Source: HGM13006 sp964514175
Lineage (GTDB): Bacteria > Bacillota > Clostridia > Oscillospirales > Oscillospiraceae
Direction: 5' to 3'
Assembly (NCBI GenBank): GCA_964514175.1
Contig: CAZEPQ010000014.1
Span: forward strand, 1-21,597
DNA length: 21,597 bases
Shown: positions 14,647 through 21,245 of the stretch, piece by piece
How positions within the stretch are numbered: position 1 is the stretch's first letter
How the letters are laid out: every line of letters starts with the position of its first letter
Program-made: the position numbers and the translations under genes
Notes under the pieces: model-generated
Databases searched by the model: none
Seen by the model: the letters and a program-made list of their open reading frames with translations, nothing else
Told to the model about the DNA's origin: nothing

Positions 14647-14985
14647 TCAGATTTCCTTCATAAATATCGTATCCGTATCCCCGGCGTAGTTTACAAGGGT
14701 ATCAATTGGAGAAAAGCCGCATTTTTCATAAAATCCGGTCATATCCGAAGGAATGTATACCTTGTAAAAACCGCAGGATTTTGCGTATGTGATCACGCTG
14801 TCGATCATGCGGTGGCTGAGCCTGTACCCACGGTGTTTCTCCTCCACAAATATGGTGCTGATCCACGGGGAATAGCGGTTTTCCGGGTAGTAATCTTCCT
14901 TTAAGAAGGTACAGAAGCCTGAAATCTCGCCATCCACAAGGCAAACGAATACAGATTCCCATTCCGTAAAAATATTCCGCCGCAT
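14647..14985 (-). CDS. GNAT family N-acetyltransferase, 5' end unresolved
   Basis: The minimal ATG-initiated protein has 112 residues and contains most of a GNAT fold: GEISGFCTFLKE (strand region), an acetyl-CoA loop VEEKHRGYRLSHRMI (the Q/RxxGxG/A-like turn, here RGYRLS), and GFYEKCGF near the end. Homologous proteins of this kind usually carry about 40 more residues. The same frame indeed continues upstream to about 15111, encoding APNPPIKTASGGSYWNELIH, then ENCSWEFVGPHLADIM. That stretch has no ATG, GTG or TTG before tandem TAG stops at 15112-15117. ATG 14985 also lacks a good ribosome site. The gene is either 5'-degraded or uses a rare start (for instance ATT at 15042). It diverges from the marR operon; the substrate is unknown. 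Confidence 0.7.
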   Translation of the reverse strand: MRRNIFTEWESVFVCLVDGEISGFCTFLKEDYYPENRYSPWISTIFVEEKHRGYRLSHRMIDSVITYAKSCGFYKVYIPSDMTGFYEKCGFSPIDTLVNYAGDTDTIFMKEI

Positions 14986-15164
14986 AATATCCGCCAGATG
15001 TGGGCCAACGAATTCCCATGAGCAGTTTTCAGCATAATGAATCAGTTCGTTCCAATATGATCCGCCGGAGGCAGTTTTTATTGGCGGATTTGGGGCGAAT
15101 CGTACAAAATTCTACTATAAAATGTGAAGGAACTGTGTAATTCTTAGAACTCTTAAAATAAGGG

Positions 15165-15193
15165 TTGACAAATGCCAAGTGTTGTAGTATTGT
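15165..15193 (+). promoter_or_regulatory. Promoter of the marR-ABC-ABC-SDR operon
   Basis: A perfect -35 TTGACA (15165-15170), a 17-base spacer and a -10 TATTGT (15188-15193). Transcription should start near 15200, inside the inverted-repeat cluster described next. Confidence 0.82.
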
Positions 15194-15235
15194 TAGTTTG
15201 CTAATTGTTAGCTAGAATACCGTTAGCAAAATAAC
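15192..15235 (+). promoter_or_regulatory. MarR-type operator (overlapping inverted repeats)
   Basis: GTTAGTTTGCTAA (15192-15204) pairs with TTAGCAAAATAAC (15223-15235) at 12 of 13 positions. An inner perfect repeat GCTAA-TTG-TTAGC lies at 15200-15212, and the TTAGC half-site occurs three times in all, counting the inverted form. The cluster overlaps the end of the -10 box and the expected start site, just ahead of a MarR gene. Auto-repression by the encoded regulator is a natural inference. Confidence 0.72.
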
Positions 15236-15284
15236 TTTCAGAATTATAAACTTTTATTTGTATTGGAAAGGAGCATCATACAGA

Positions 15285-15836
15285 ATGAAACCTCGGGAAG
15301 ATGAATGGGAGCGCGGCCCGGATTTTGACGATCCCAGAGGCACGGGTGACCCCATCTCCGCCCCGGATGCACAGGATGAACCACAGACGTTTTTGGCGCT
15401 CCGGCGAATCGAGTATATTGGCAGGATCCATCATATGGCCTTTGGCACCGTGCTGCAGCAGGGGAATCTGCCCCCGGCGCAGATGGGCGCACTGAAGGTC
15501 ATCATCCGAAATCCAGGCATGAGCCAGCGGGAATTGGCAGATGCGCTGCATATCCAGCGGGCCACCGCCACGGTCATGCTGCAGAAGATGGAGAAAGCCG
15601 GTTACATTGATCGCCGTCCCGATCAGGACGATCAGCGGGTATCCCGCATTTATCCGACAGAGTTTGCCGTTACTTATGACGCAGAGAATAAGAAAGCGGT
15701 GGACGACTATTTTGAAAAATGCTTTTACAATTTCCAGACTGAGGAATTCGAGGTGCTGGAACGCATTTTAACCAAGCTGGGCAGCAACATCCGGGAGATC
15801 CTCGAAGAGGGCCCGGAAGCCCCAAACAAGGAGTGA
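15285..15836 (+). CDS. MarR family transcriptional regulator
   Basis: A 183-residue winged-helix DNA-binding protein. An acidic, Pro-rich leader (about 1-30) is followed by the dimerisation helix. The helix-turn-helix MSQRELADALHIQRATATVM, the recognition helix and the wing with DQDDQRVSRIY (about 78-122) are typical for MarR; a C-terminal helix completes the dimer interface. MarR proteins usually repress transport genes until a small ligand releases them. The ATG at 15285 is preceded by GGAAAGGAG, with a slightly long 12-base gap; a TTG at 15258 is less likely because it lies upstream of that site. It is the first gene of the operon, ending 4 bases before the first ABC gene. Confidence 0.92.
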   Translation: MKPREDEWERGPDFDDPRGTGDPISAPDAQDEPQTFLALRRIEYIGRIHHMAFGTVLQQGNLPPAQMGALKVIIRNPGMSQRELADALHIQRATATVMLQKMEKAGYIDRRPDQDDQRVSRIYPTEFAVTYDAENKKAVDDYFEKCFYNFQTEEFEVLERILTKLGSNIREILEEGPEAPNKE

Positions 15837-15840
15837 AACC

Positions 15841-17568
15841 ATGAAAACCTTTTTGAAATTCTTAAGCCCCTATAAGTCCTGGGTGGTTCTGACGATCCTG
15901 TGCATTGCAGCGCAGTCCTTCAGTGAGCTGTTCCTGCCGGATCTGAACGCTCGTATCATCGACGAGGGTGTTATGCAGGGCGATATGGGCTCGATTCTCA
16001 TCTATGGCGCCATTATGCTGGTGGTTGCCATTCTGGTGGGTGCATGCACACTGGGTACCACCTATTTTTCCACCAAGGCATCCCTTGCCTATGGCCGGGA
16101 TATGCGTTTGGCCCTGTTCACTAAGGTCCAGTCCTTCTCTCAGGCGGACCTGGATAAGTTCGGCACCCCCTCCCTCATCACCCGTACCACCAACGACGTC
16201 AACCAGATCCAGAACATGATGCAGATGCTGTTGCGGACCATCATCACCACACCCATCATGCTCTTTGGTGGCATTGTCATGTGCCTGAAGCAGGACATGA
16301 GCCTGTCCCTCGTTCTGGTGGTGGTTGTGCCCCTGCTGGCCATTCTGGTTTATTTCACCACCACCCGGAGCCATCCCTGGTTCAAAAAGAACCAGAAGCA
16401 GGTGGATAAGCTGAACCAGATCCTTCGTGAAAAACTTTCCGGCATCCGCGTGATCCGGGCCTTCGTCCGCACCGAATATGAAGAGGAGCGTTACGACGAG
16501 GCCAATAACGAAATGCGCCGCATCAGCATTCACGCCCATCGCATCATGATGGTCATGATGCCTGCGGTGACCCTGCTTATGAACTTCGCCACCCTGGCAG
16601 TCTATTATCTGGGCGCTATCCGCATCGACAACGGCAGCTTTGAGATCGGCGCACTGACGGCCTTTGTCACCTACCTGAGCCAGATCCTTATGAGCGTTAT
16701 GGCCTCTTCCATGATGATGAATATGATCCCCAGAGCCATGACCTCCATCGGACGTATCAATGACATTCTGGCCTATGAGCCCTCTGTTCAGGATGCTGTG
16801 GAAGAGAGCGTGGAGCTGGGCGGATTCAAGAGCCTGGAGTTCCGGAATGTGTCCTTCTATTATCCCGAGGCGGACCGTCCTGTGCTTGAGAACATCAGCT
16901 TCTCTACCTATCCCGGCGAGACCACTGCCATCATCGGCTCCACCGGCTCCGGCAAGTCCACGCTGGTGAACCTGATCCCCAGAATTTATGATGTTACCGA
17001 TGGTCAGATTCTGATCAACGGTATCGATATCCGGGAAATCTCCCAGGAAGAACTGCGGAGACACCTGGGGGTTGTACCCCAGAAGGCACTGCTGTTTGAC
17101 GGCACCGTGAAGTCCAACCTCCAGTACGGCAAAGATGACGCAACGGAGGAAGAACTGTGGCATGCGCTGGAGGTCGCCCAGGGCAAGGATTTCGTCTCCA
17201 AGATGAACGACCAGCTTGAGGCCTCTATTTCTCAGGGCGGCTCCAATGTTTCCGGCGGTCAGCGCCAGAGACTTGCCATTGCCCGCGCCATCATCCGGAA
17301 GCCCGATGTCTATATTTTCGACGACAGCTTCTCCGCACTGGACTTCAAGACCGACGCAAAGCTGCGTCAGGCTCTGGCAAAGGAGACCCAGGGTGCCGCG
17401 GTGCTGATCGTTGCACAGCGTGTCACCACCGTCCTTGGTGCCGACCGGATCGTTGTCCTGGATGAGGGCAAGGTTGTGGGCGTCGGCAAGCACAAGGAAC
17501 TGATGGAGACCTGCGAAGTTTACAAGGAAATCGTATTGAGCCAGTTGAGTGCAGAGGAGGTGGCGTAA
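15841..17568 (+). CDS. ABC exporter half-transporter 1 (permease-ATPase fusion, degenerate ATP site)
   Basis: A 575-residue type I (type IV fold) ABC exporter half with a six-helix membrane domain (about 10-310) and a nucleotide-binding domain (about 330-575). Walker A is GSTGSGKS (366-373) and the signature VSGGQ (470-474) is normal. Walker B is YIFDDSFSALD, so Asp495 replaces the catalytic Glu, and the switch position is Gln526 (VAQRVTTV) instead of His. These are the known marks of the non-catalytic half of heterodimeric exporters such as TM287/288, BmrCD and LmrCD. The start is 4 bases after the marR stop, with AAGGAG across the junction. The likely role is export of a drug, lipid or peptide as a heterodimer with the next gene; the substrate is unknown. 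Confidence 0.93.
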   Translation: MKTFLKFLSPYKSWVVLTILCIAAQSFSELFLPDLNARIIDEGVMQGDMGSILIYGAIMLVVAILVGACTLGTTYFSTKASLAYGRDMRLALFTKVQSFSQADLDKFGTPSLITRTTNDVNQIQNMMQMLLRTIITTPIMLFGGIVMCLKQDMSLSLVLVVVVPLLAILVYFTTTRSHPWFKKNQKQVDKLNQILREKLSGIRVIRAFVRTEYEEERYDEANNEMRRISIHAHRIMMVMMPAVTLLMNFATLAVYYLGAIRIDNGSFEIGALTAFVTYLSQILMSVMASSMMMNMIPRAMTSIGRINDILAYEPSVQDAVEESVELGGFKSLEFRNVSFYYPEADRPVLENISFSTYPGETTAIIGSTGSGKSTLVNLIPRIYDVTDGQILINGIDIREISQEELRRHLGVVPQKALLFDGTVKSNLQYGKDDATEEELWHALEVAQGKDFVSKMNDQLEASISQGGSNVSGGQRQRLAIARAIIRKPDVYIFDDSFSALDFKTDAKLRQALAKETQGAAVLIVAQRVTTVLGADRIVVLDEGKVVGVGKHKELMETCEVYKEIVLSQLSAEEVA

Positions 17569-17570
17569 TC

Positions 17571-19778
17571 ATGGCAAATGCAGATGTCGAGAAGGAAAAA
17601 CGAGAGCTTGAATTACAGAGACAAAAGCGCCGCGGCGGTCCCGGCAGCCGGTTTATCGGCACCGGTGAGAAGGCCAATGATGCCAAGGGCACAATGGCCC
17701 GGCTGTTGCTAATGCTGAAGCCTCAGCTTCCCCTGATCGTGCTGGTCATGGTCATGACCGTGGTTTATACCATTGCCTCCACCTATGCGCCCAACAAGCT
17801 GGCAGACATGGTGGACATCATCACCGAGGGCTACTATGCCCGCAAGGCCGGCACCGGTGGTATCGATTACAGCGCCCTGAACCGGGCGGCCATCGTGGTA
17901 GGCCTACTGTACGCAGCCAGTGTACTGTGCAATCTGGTGCAGCAGATGATCACCATCAACCTGTCCCAGAACATGGTTTACGATATGCGCCGGGCCATCG
18001 ACATTAAGATGAAGCGGCTGCCCATCAAGTATTTTGACTCCCATTCCCGCGGCGAGATCCTCTCCCGTGTGTCCAATGACGTGGAGAATATCTCCATGAC
18101 CCTGCAGATGAGCCTGACCCAAATCATCTCTGCCGTTGTTACCCTGGTCAGCGTTCTGGTGTTCATGTTCGCAAGAAACTGGTTCCTGACCCTGATCTCA
18201 CTGGTGGTTGTGGTGCTGTGCTTTATGATGACCAAGGTTATCGCTTCCAAAGCCAAGGGCTACTTTACCACCCAGTGGGCCTCCACCGGCAACCTCAACG
18301 GCCAGATCGAGGAAATGTACACCGGTCACACCGTTGTCAAGCTCTTCGGCCGCCAGGAAGCCGCCATGGAGAACTTCACCAAGGAAAACGAGATTTTGTT
18401 CCAGTCCTCCTTTAAGGCTGCTTTCATTTCCGGTATCATTCAGCCTGCCATGGGCGTGCTGAACAACCTCAATTATGTGGTCATTTGCGTGCTGGGCGGT
18501 ATCTGGATTGTCAACGGCGGCCCCTTCGGCATGGTGGTCACCCTGGGTGATCTGACTGCCATCATCGCCTACTCCAAGCAGTTGATGCAGCCCATCACCC
18601 AGACCGCATCCATTGCATCCACCATTCAGTCCACTCTGGCTTCCGCCGAGCGTGTCTTTGAACTGCTGGACGAAGAGGAAGCTATGGTGGATATTGACCC
18701 CGTCGACAAGCTGGTGGATCCCAAGGTGGTTTCCTTCGAGGATGTTTCCTTCAGCTATAAGGAAGGCACCAAGCTTATTGAAAACCTGAACCTGACCGTC
18801 CGTCCCGGCGAAAAGGTGGCCATTGTCGGCCCCACCGGCGCAGGCAAGACCACACTGGTCAACTTGCTGATGCGGTTCTATGAGGTCAACGGCGGACGGA
18901 TCGCCATCGACGGCACCGATATCCGCTCCATTCCCAGAGAAGAGCTCCGCAGCCACATCGGCATGGTGCTCCAGGATGTATGGCTGTTCAGCGGCACCAT
19001 CCGGGACAACATCGCCTATGGCTACAACTCCCTCTCCGGCAAGGAAGCCACTGAGGAAGAGATCGTGGAAGCTGCTAAGATGGCCTATGTGGACCACTTT
19101 GTCCGCTCCCTGCCTCAGGGCTATGATACTGTCATCAATGATGATGCTACCAATATCTCTCAGGGCCAGAAGCAGCTTATGACCATTGCCCGTGCGTTCC
19201 TGTCCAATCCCAGCATTCTGATTCTGGATGAAGCCACCTCCTCCGTCGATACCCGTACTGAGGTGCTGATCCAGCGAGCCATGCAGAAACTGATGGAGGG
19301 CCGTACCAGCTTCGTCATTGCACACCGTCTGTCCACCATTCGTGACGCAGACCTGATCCTGGTTATGAATCACGGCACCATCATCGAGCAGGGCAACCAT
19401 CAGCAGCTTCTGGATAAGAAGGGCTTCTACTACGACCTGTACAACTCCCAGTTTATTGGCGCCGCAGTGGAGGAAGAACCTGCCCAGCAGGATTCCGGTT
19501 TTGGCGGCAAGTTCCCTGGCGGCTTCGGCGGCTTCCCCGGCGGCGGATTCCCCGGTAAGGGCGGTTCCGGCAAGGGCGGCCAGGGCAAGAAGGGGAAATT
19601 CGGCAAGAAGGGCGAAGCAACTGAGAGCTTCGATCCCAGCAAAATGCCGGAAGGCTTCCCCAAGCCTGAGGATATGCCTGAGGGCTTCGATCCCAGCAAG
19701 ATGCCCCAGATGCCCGAGGACTTCCAGCCTCCTGAGGGCATGGAGTCGCCCCAGCAGAAGCAGGAAGAAACCGTATGA
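17571..19778 (+). CDS. ABC exporter half-transporter 2 with Gly/Lys-rich C-terminal tail
   Basis: A 735-residue ABC exporter half, longer than the usual 580-630. A basic N-terminal leader (about 1-40, KRRGGPGSRF) precedes six membrane helices (about 45-345) and the ATPase domain. Walker A is GPTGAGKT (420-427) and Walker B LDEATSS has catalytic Glu554; the switch is His585. The signature is changed to ISQGQ (529-533) instead of LSGGQ. It thus supplies the working Walker sites, while the first half supplies the good signature, giving one competent ATP site. After about residue 630 there is an extra tail of roughly 100 residues: Gly/Lys-rich (643-678), then Met/Pro/Glu repeats (FDPSKMPEGF). GAGGAGG lies within the end of the preceding gene; the gap is 2 bases. 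Confidence 0.93.
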   Translation: MANADVEKEKRELELQRQKRRGGPGSRFIGTGEKANDAKGTMARLLLMLKPQLPLIVLVMVMTVVYTIASTYAPNKLADMVDIITEGYYARKAGTGGIDYSALNRAAIVVGLLYAASVLCNLVQQMITINLSQNMVYDMRRAIDIKMKRLPIKYFDSHSRGEILSRVSNDVENISMTLQMSLTQIISAVVTLVSVLVFMFARNWFLTLISLVVVVLCFMMTKVIASKAKGYFTTQWASTGNLNGQIEEMYTGHTVVKLFGRQEAAMENFTKENEILFQSSFKAAFISGIIQPAMGVLNNLNYVVICVLGGIWIVNGGPFGMVVTLGDLTAIIAYSKQLMQPITQTASIASTIQSTLASAERVFELLDEEEAMVDIDPVDKLVDPKVVSFEDVSFSYKEGTKLIENLNLTVRPGEKVAIVGPTGAGKTTLVNLLMRFYEVNGGRIAIDGTDIRSIPREELRSHIGMVLQDVWLFSGTIRDNIAYGYNSLSGKEATEEEIVEAAKMAYVDHFVRSLPQGYDTVINDDATNISQGQKQLMTIARAFLSNPSILILDEATSSVDTRTEVLIQRAMQKLMEGRTSFVIAHRLSTIRDADLILVMNHGTIIEQGNHQQLLDKKGFYYDLYNSQFIGAAVEEEPAQQDSGFGGKFPGGFGGFPGGGFPGKGGSGKGGQGKKGKFGKKGEATESFDPSKMPEGFPKPEDMPEGFDPSKMPQMPEDFQPPEGMESPQQKQEETV
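19627..19705 (+). repeat. Direct repeat in the tail of ABC half 2
   Basis: A 22-base block beginning gcttcgatcccagcaa occurs at 19627-19648 and 19684-19705 (offset 57 bp) with one difference. It encodes ESFDPSKMPEGF and EGFDPSKMPQMP. This indicates a 19-residue repeat in the low-complexity tail. Confidence 0.8.
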
Positions 19779-20479
19779 GAAAAATTGTGATCACCGGCGG
19801 CACCCGAGGAATCGGGGCCGCCGCTGTCCGGCGTTTTGCCGAAAACGGGGACAGCGTGTACTTTTTATATGAAAAAAGCAGGGAACTGGCAGAAAAAATC
19901 ACGGAGGAAACCGGCGCTGTCGGCTACCAGTGTGATGTGACGGATGAAAACAGGGTCAGGGAAGTTTTTGCCCAGATCGGTAACATTGATGTGCTGGTGA
20001 ACAATGCGGGCATCGTGGATTACGGCCCCATCAACTGGGTCAGCGCAGAGACCTTCCGCCGGGTCATGGATGTAAACGTGACGGGAATGTTCCTGTGCTG
20101 CCGGGAGGCGCTCTCCGGCATGCTGAAAAGACAGCAGGGGGCTATTGTGAATTTGACCTCCATGTGGGGGCGGGTGGGTGCATCCTGTGAGGTGGCCTAT
20201 TCCGCATCCAAGGGGGCGGTGATTGCCATGACTAAGGCACTGGCACAGGAATTGGGGCCCTCCGGCATCCGTGTGAATGCTGTGGCACCCGGTGTGATCC
20301 TGACAGACATGTGCAAAAATGTGGACCCGGAGATAATGGAACAGCTTCGCCAGGAGACCCCACTGGAATTGTTGGGTGATCCCAAGGATGTGGCGGAGGC
20401 CATATTCTATCTTGCCTCTCAGCAGGCCCGGTTTGTGACCGGGACGGTGCTGGATGTGAACGGAGGCTATGTTGTATAA
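19775..20479 (+). CDS. FabG-like SDR oxidoreductase (3-oxoacyl-ACP reductase-like)
   Basis: A 234-residue classical SDR. It has TGGTRGIG (7-14), NNAG (76-79), Asn101, Ser129, Tyr142/Lys146 (YSASK) and the closing VLDVNGGYVV typical of FabG-like enzymes. All catalytic tetrad residues are present. The ATG overlaps the stop of ABC half 2 as ATGA, so translation is probably coupled. The gene is shorter than housekeeping FabG (about 245) and is not in a fatty-acid cluster, so a reductase acting on the exported or imported compound, or an ACP reductase paralogue, are both possible. The operon ends 3 bases later in a terminator. Confidence 0.88.
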   Translation: MRKIVITGGTRGIGAAAVRRFAENGDSVYFLYEKSRELAEKITEETGAVGYQCDVTDENRVREVFAQIGNIDVLVNNAGIVDYGPINWVSAETFRRVMDVNVTGMFLCCREALSGMLKRQQGAIVNLTSMWGRVGASCEVAYSASKGAVIAMTKALAQELGPSGIRVNAVAPGVILTDMCKNVDPEIMEQLRQETPLELLGDPKDVAEAIFYLASQQARFVTGTVLDVNGGYVV

Positions 20480-20482
20480 AGG

Positions 20483-20507
20483 CAGACCGCTTCGGCGGTC
20501 TGTTTTT
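20483..20507 (+). terminator. Rho-independent terminator of the marR-ABC-SDR operon
   Basis: An 8-bp stem CAGACCGC / GCGGTCTG with a TTCG tetraloop (stable C-UUCG-G closure) and five T residues directly after, starting 4 bases past the SDR stop codon. Confidence 0.92.
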
Positions 20508-20533
20508 GCTGTGCTGAGAAAAGGGGCATTTCG

Positions 20534-20562
20534 TTGAGAAATGTCTTAAAATGTGGTATAGT
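20534..20562 (+). promoter_or_regulatory. Sigma-70-type promoter of the ASCH gene
   Basis: TTGAGA (20534-20539), a 17-base spacer and TATAGT (20557-20562), with the AGGAGG ribosome site at 20581-20586. A small inverted repeat CATTTC-gttga-GAAATG overlaps the -35 box; whether it is an operator is unknown. Confidence 0.78.
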
Positions 20563-20594
20563 ACGGGAAAGATATACCCAAGGAGGCAAAGTTC

Positions 20595-21053
20595 ATGGAA
20601 GATATTTATCAGGATTTTTGGGCGGCATTTCTGGAGCAGACCGATACCCCGGATAACAGCTATTGTAGCCGTTACACCTATTTTGGAAACAGCGAGGAAG
20701 AATCGGTGGAGATTTTGGAGCAACTGATGCGAGGAGAAAAAACTGCCATCTCCCACTGTGTTCCTTATTACATTGTTACCCGCAGCCCCATGCCCAAGGC
20801 AGGGGAGTACACCATGGTGACGGATTTCTACGGGAATCCCTGCTGTATTCTAAGAACCAATGAGGTTATTATTGAGGCGGTAAACGAGGTAACAGAAGAA
20901 CTGGCGGCGCAGGAATGTCAGGGAGATCTGATAGCCTGGCGGGAAAGAAAGCAGGAGGAATTTAAGGCTCTGGCAAAACGCCCCGGCTTCCACTACAGCG
21001 AAGGGCTGCCGGTGCTGATGGAGCTGGTGGATGTGATATTTCCCAAAAAATAA
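20595..21053 (+). CDS. ASCH domain-containing protein
   Basis: A 152-residue soluble protein resembling the ASCH (PUA-like) superfamily, close to YhfF-type proteins. Visible are the N-terminal helix (DIYQDFWAAFLEQ), the family's GxKTA motif (RGEKTAISHC, about 47-56), a PKAGEYTMVTD strand pair with FYGNPCCILRT (about 70-90), and the closing EGDLIAWRERKQEEF-like helix (here QGDLIAWRERKQEEF). The ASCH fold suggests RNA or nucleotide-modification binding; the biological role is unproved. The ATG at 20595 has AGGAGG 8 bases upstream. It is monocistronic between its own promoter and a hairpin at 21062-21101. The final MELVDVIFPKK is hydrophobic but not a membrane segment. Confidence 0.8.
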   Translation: MEDIYQDFWAAFLEQTDTPDNSYCSRYTYFGNSEEESVEILEQLMRGEKTAISHCVPYYIVTRSPMPKAGEYTMVTDFYGNPCCILRTNEVIIEAVNEVTEELAAQECQGDLIAWRERKQEEFKALAKRPGFHYSEGLPVLMELVDVIFPKK

Positions 21054-21061
21054 GGTCTTTC

Positions 21062-21101
21062 GGTGTGCTACCACACAAAAGTGTGCATGTAGTACCATTT
21101 T
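21062..21101 (+). terminator. Hairpin with short T tail after the ASCH gene
   Basis: An inner stem CACAC-AAAA-GTGTG (21072-21085) is flanked by CTAC/GTAG and GGT/ACC pairs with small internal loops, then ATTTT. It starts 8 bases past the stop. The T tail is short and overlaps a TTGACA at 21100, so it is a moderate terminator. Confidence 0.55.
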
Positions 21102-21164
21102 GACAGTTCTAAATTTTAAGAAAATGTTGCACAGATGTTGTTTTTATGCTACATTTAGAATGGT
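21094..21164 (+). promoter_or_regulatory. Upstream region of the lipoprotein gene: promoter and split inverted repeat
   Basis: The best promoter candidate is TTGCAC (21127-21132), a 17-base spacer and TACATT (21150-21155) with an extended TGC just before it. A separate TTGACA at 21100 lacks a good -10. The perfect inverted repeat TTCTAAAT (21107-21114) / ATTTAGAA (21153-21160) and ACCATT (21094-21099) / AATGGT (21159-21164) bracket this promoter and may form an operator. Confidence 0.42.
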
Positions 21165-21245
21165 AAAGTTTCTTGCGGAGGGAGCAGGGGGCCCGATGCA
21201 GGAATGCCAGTGTTTATCCACACTTATCAGGAAAAGAGGTTCATT

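Noticed and set aside
14726..15019. An alternative minus-strand frame starting at 15019 over the GNAT gene
   Set aside because: It is out of frame with the GNAT domain and its translation shows no family features.
15862..17493. A 543-codon open frame antisense to ABC half 1, and a similar one (18198-19400) antisense to half 2
   Set aside because: Both are shadows of strongly codon-biased real genes. The translations are low-complexity His/Gly/Asp mixes without motifs.
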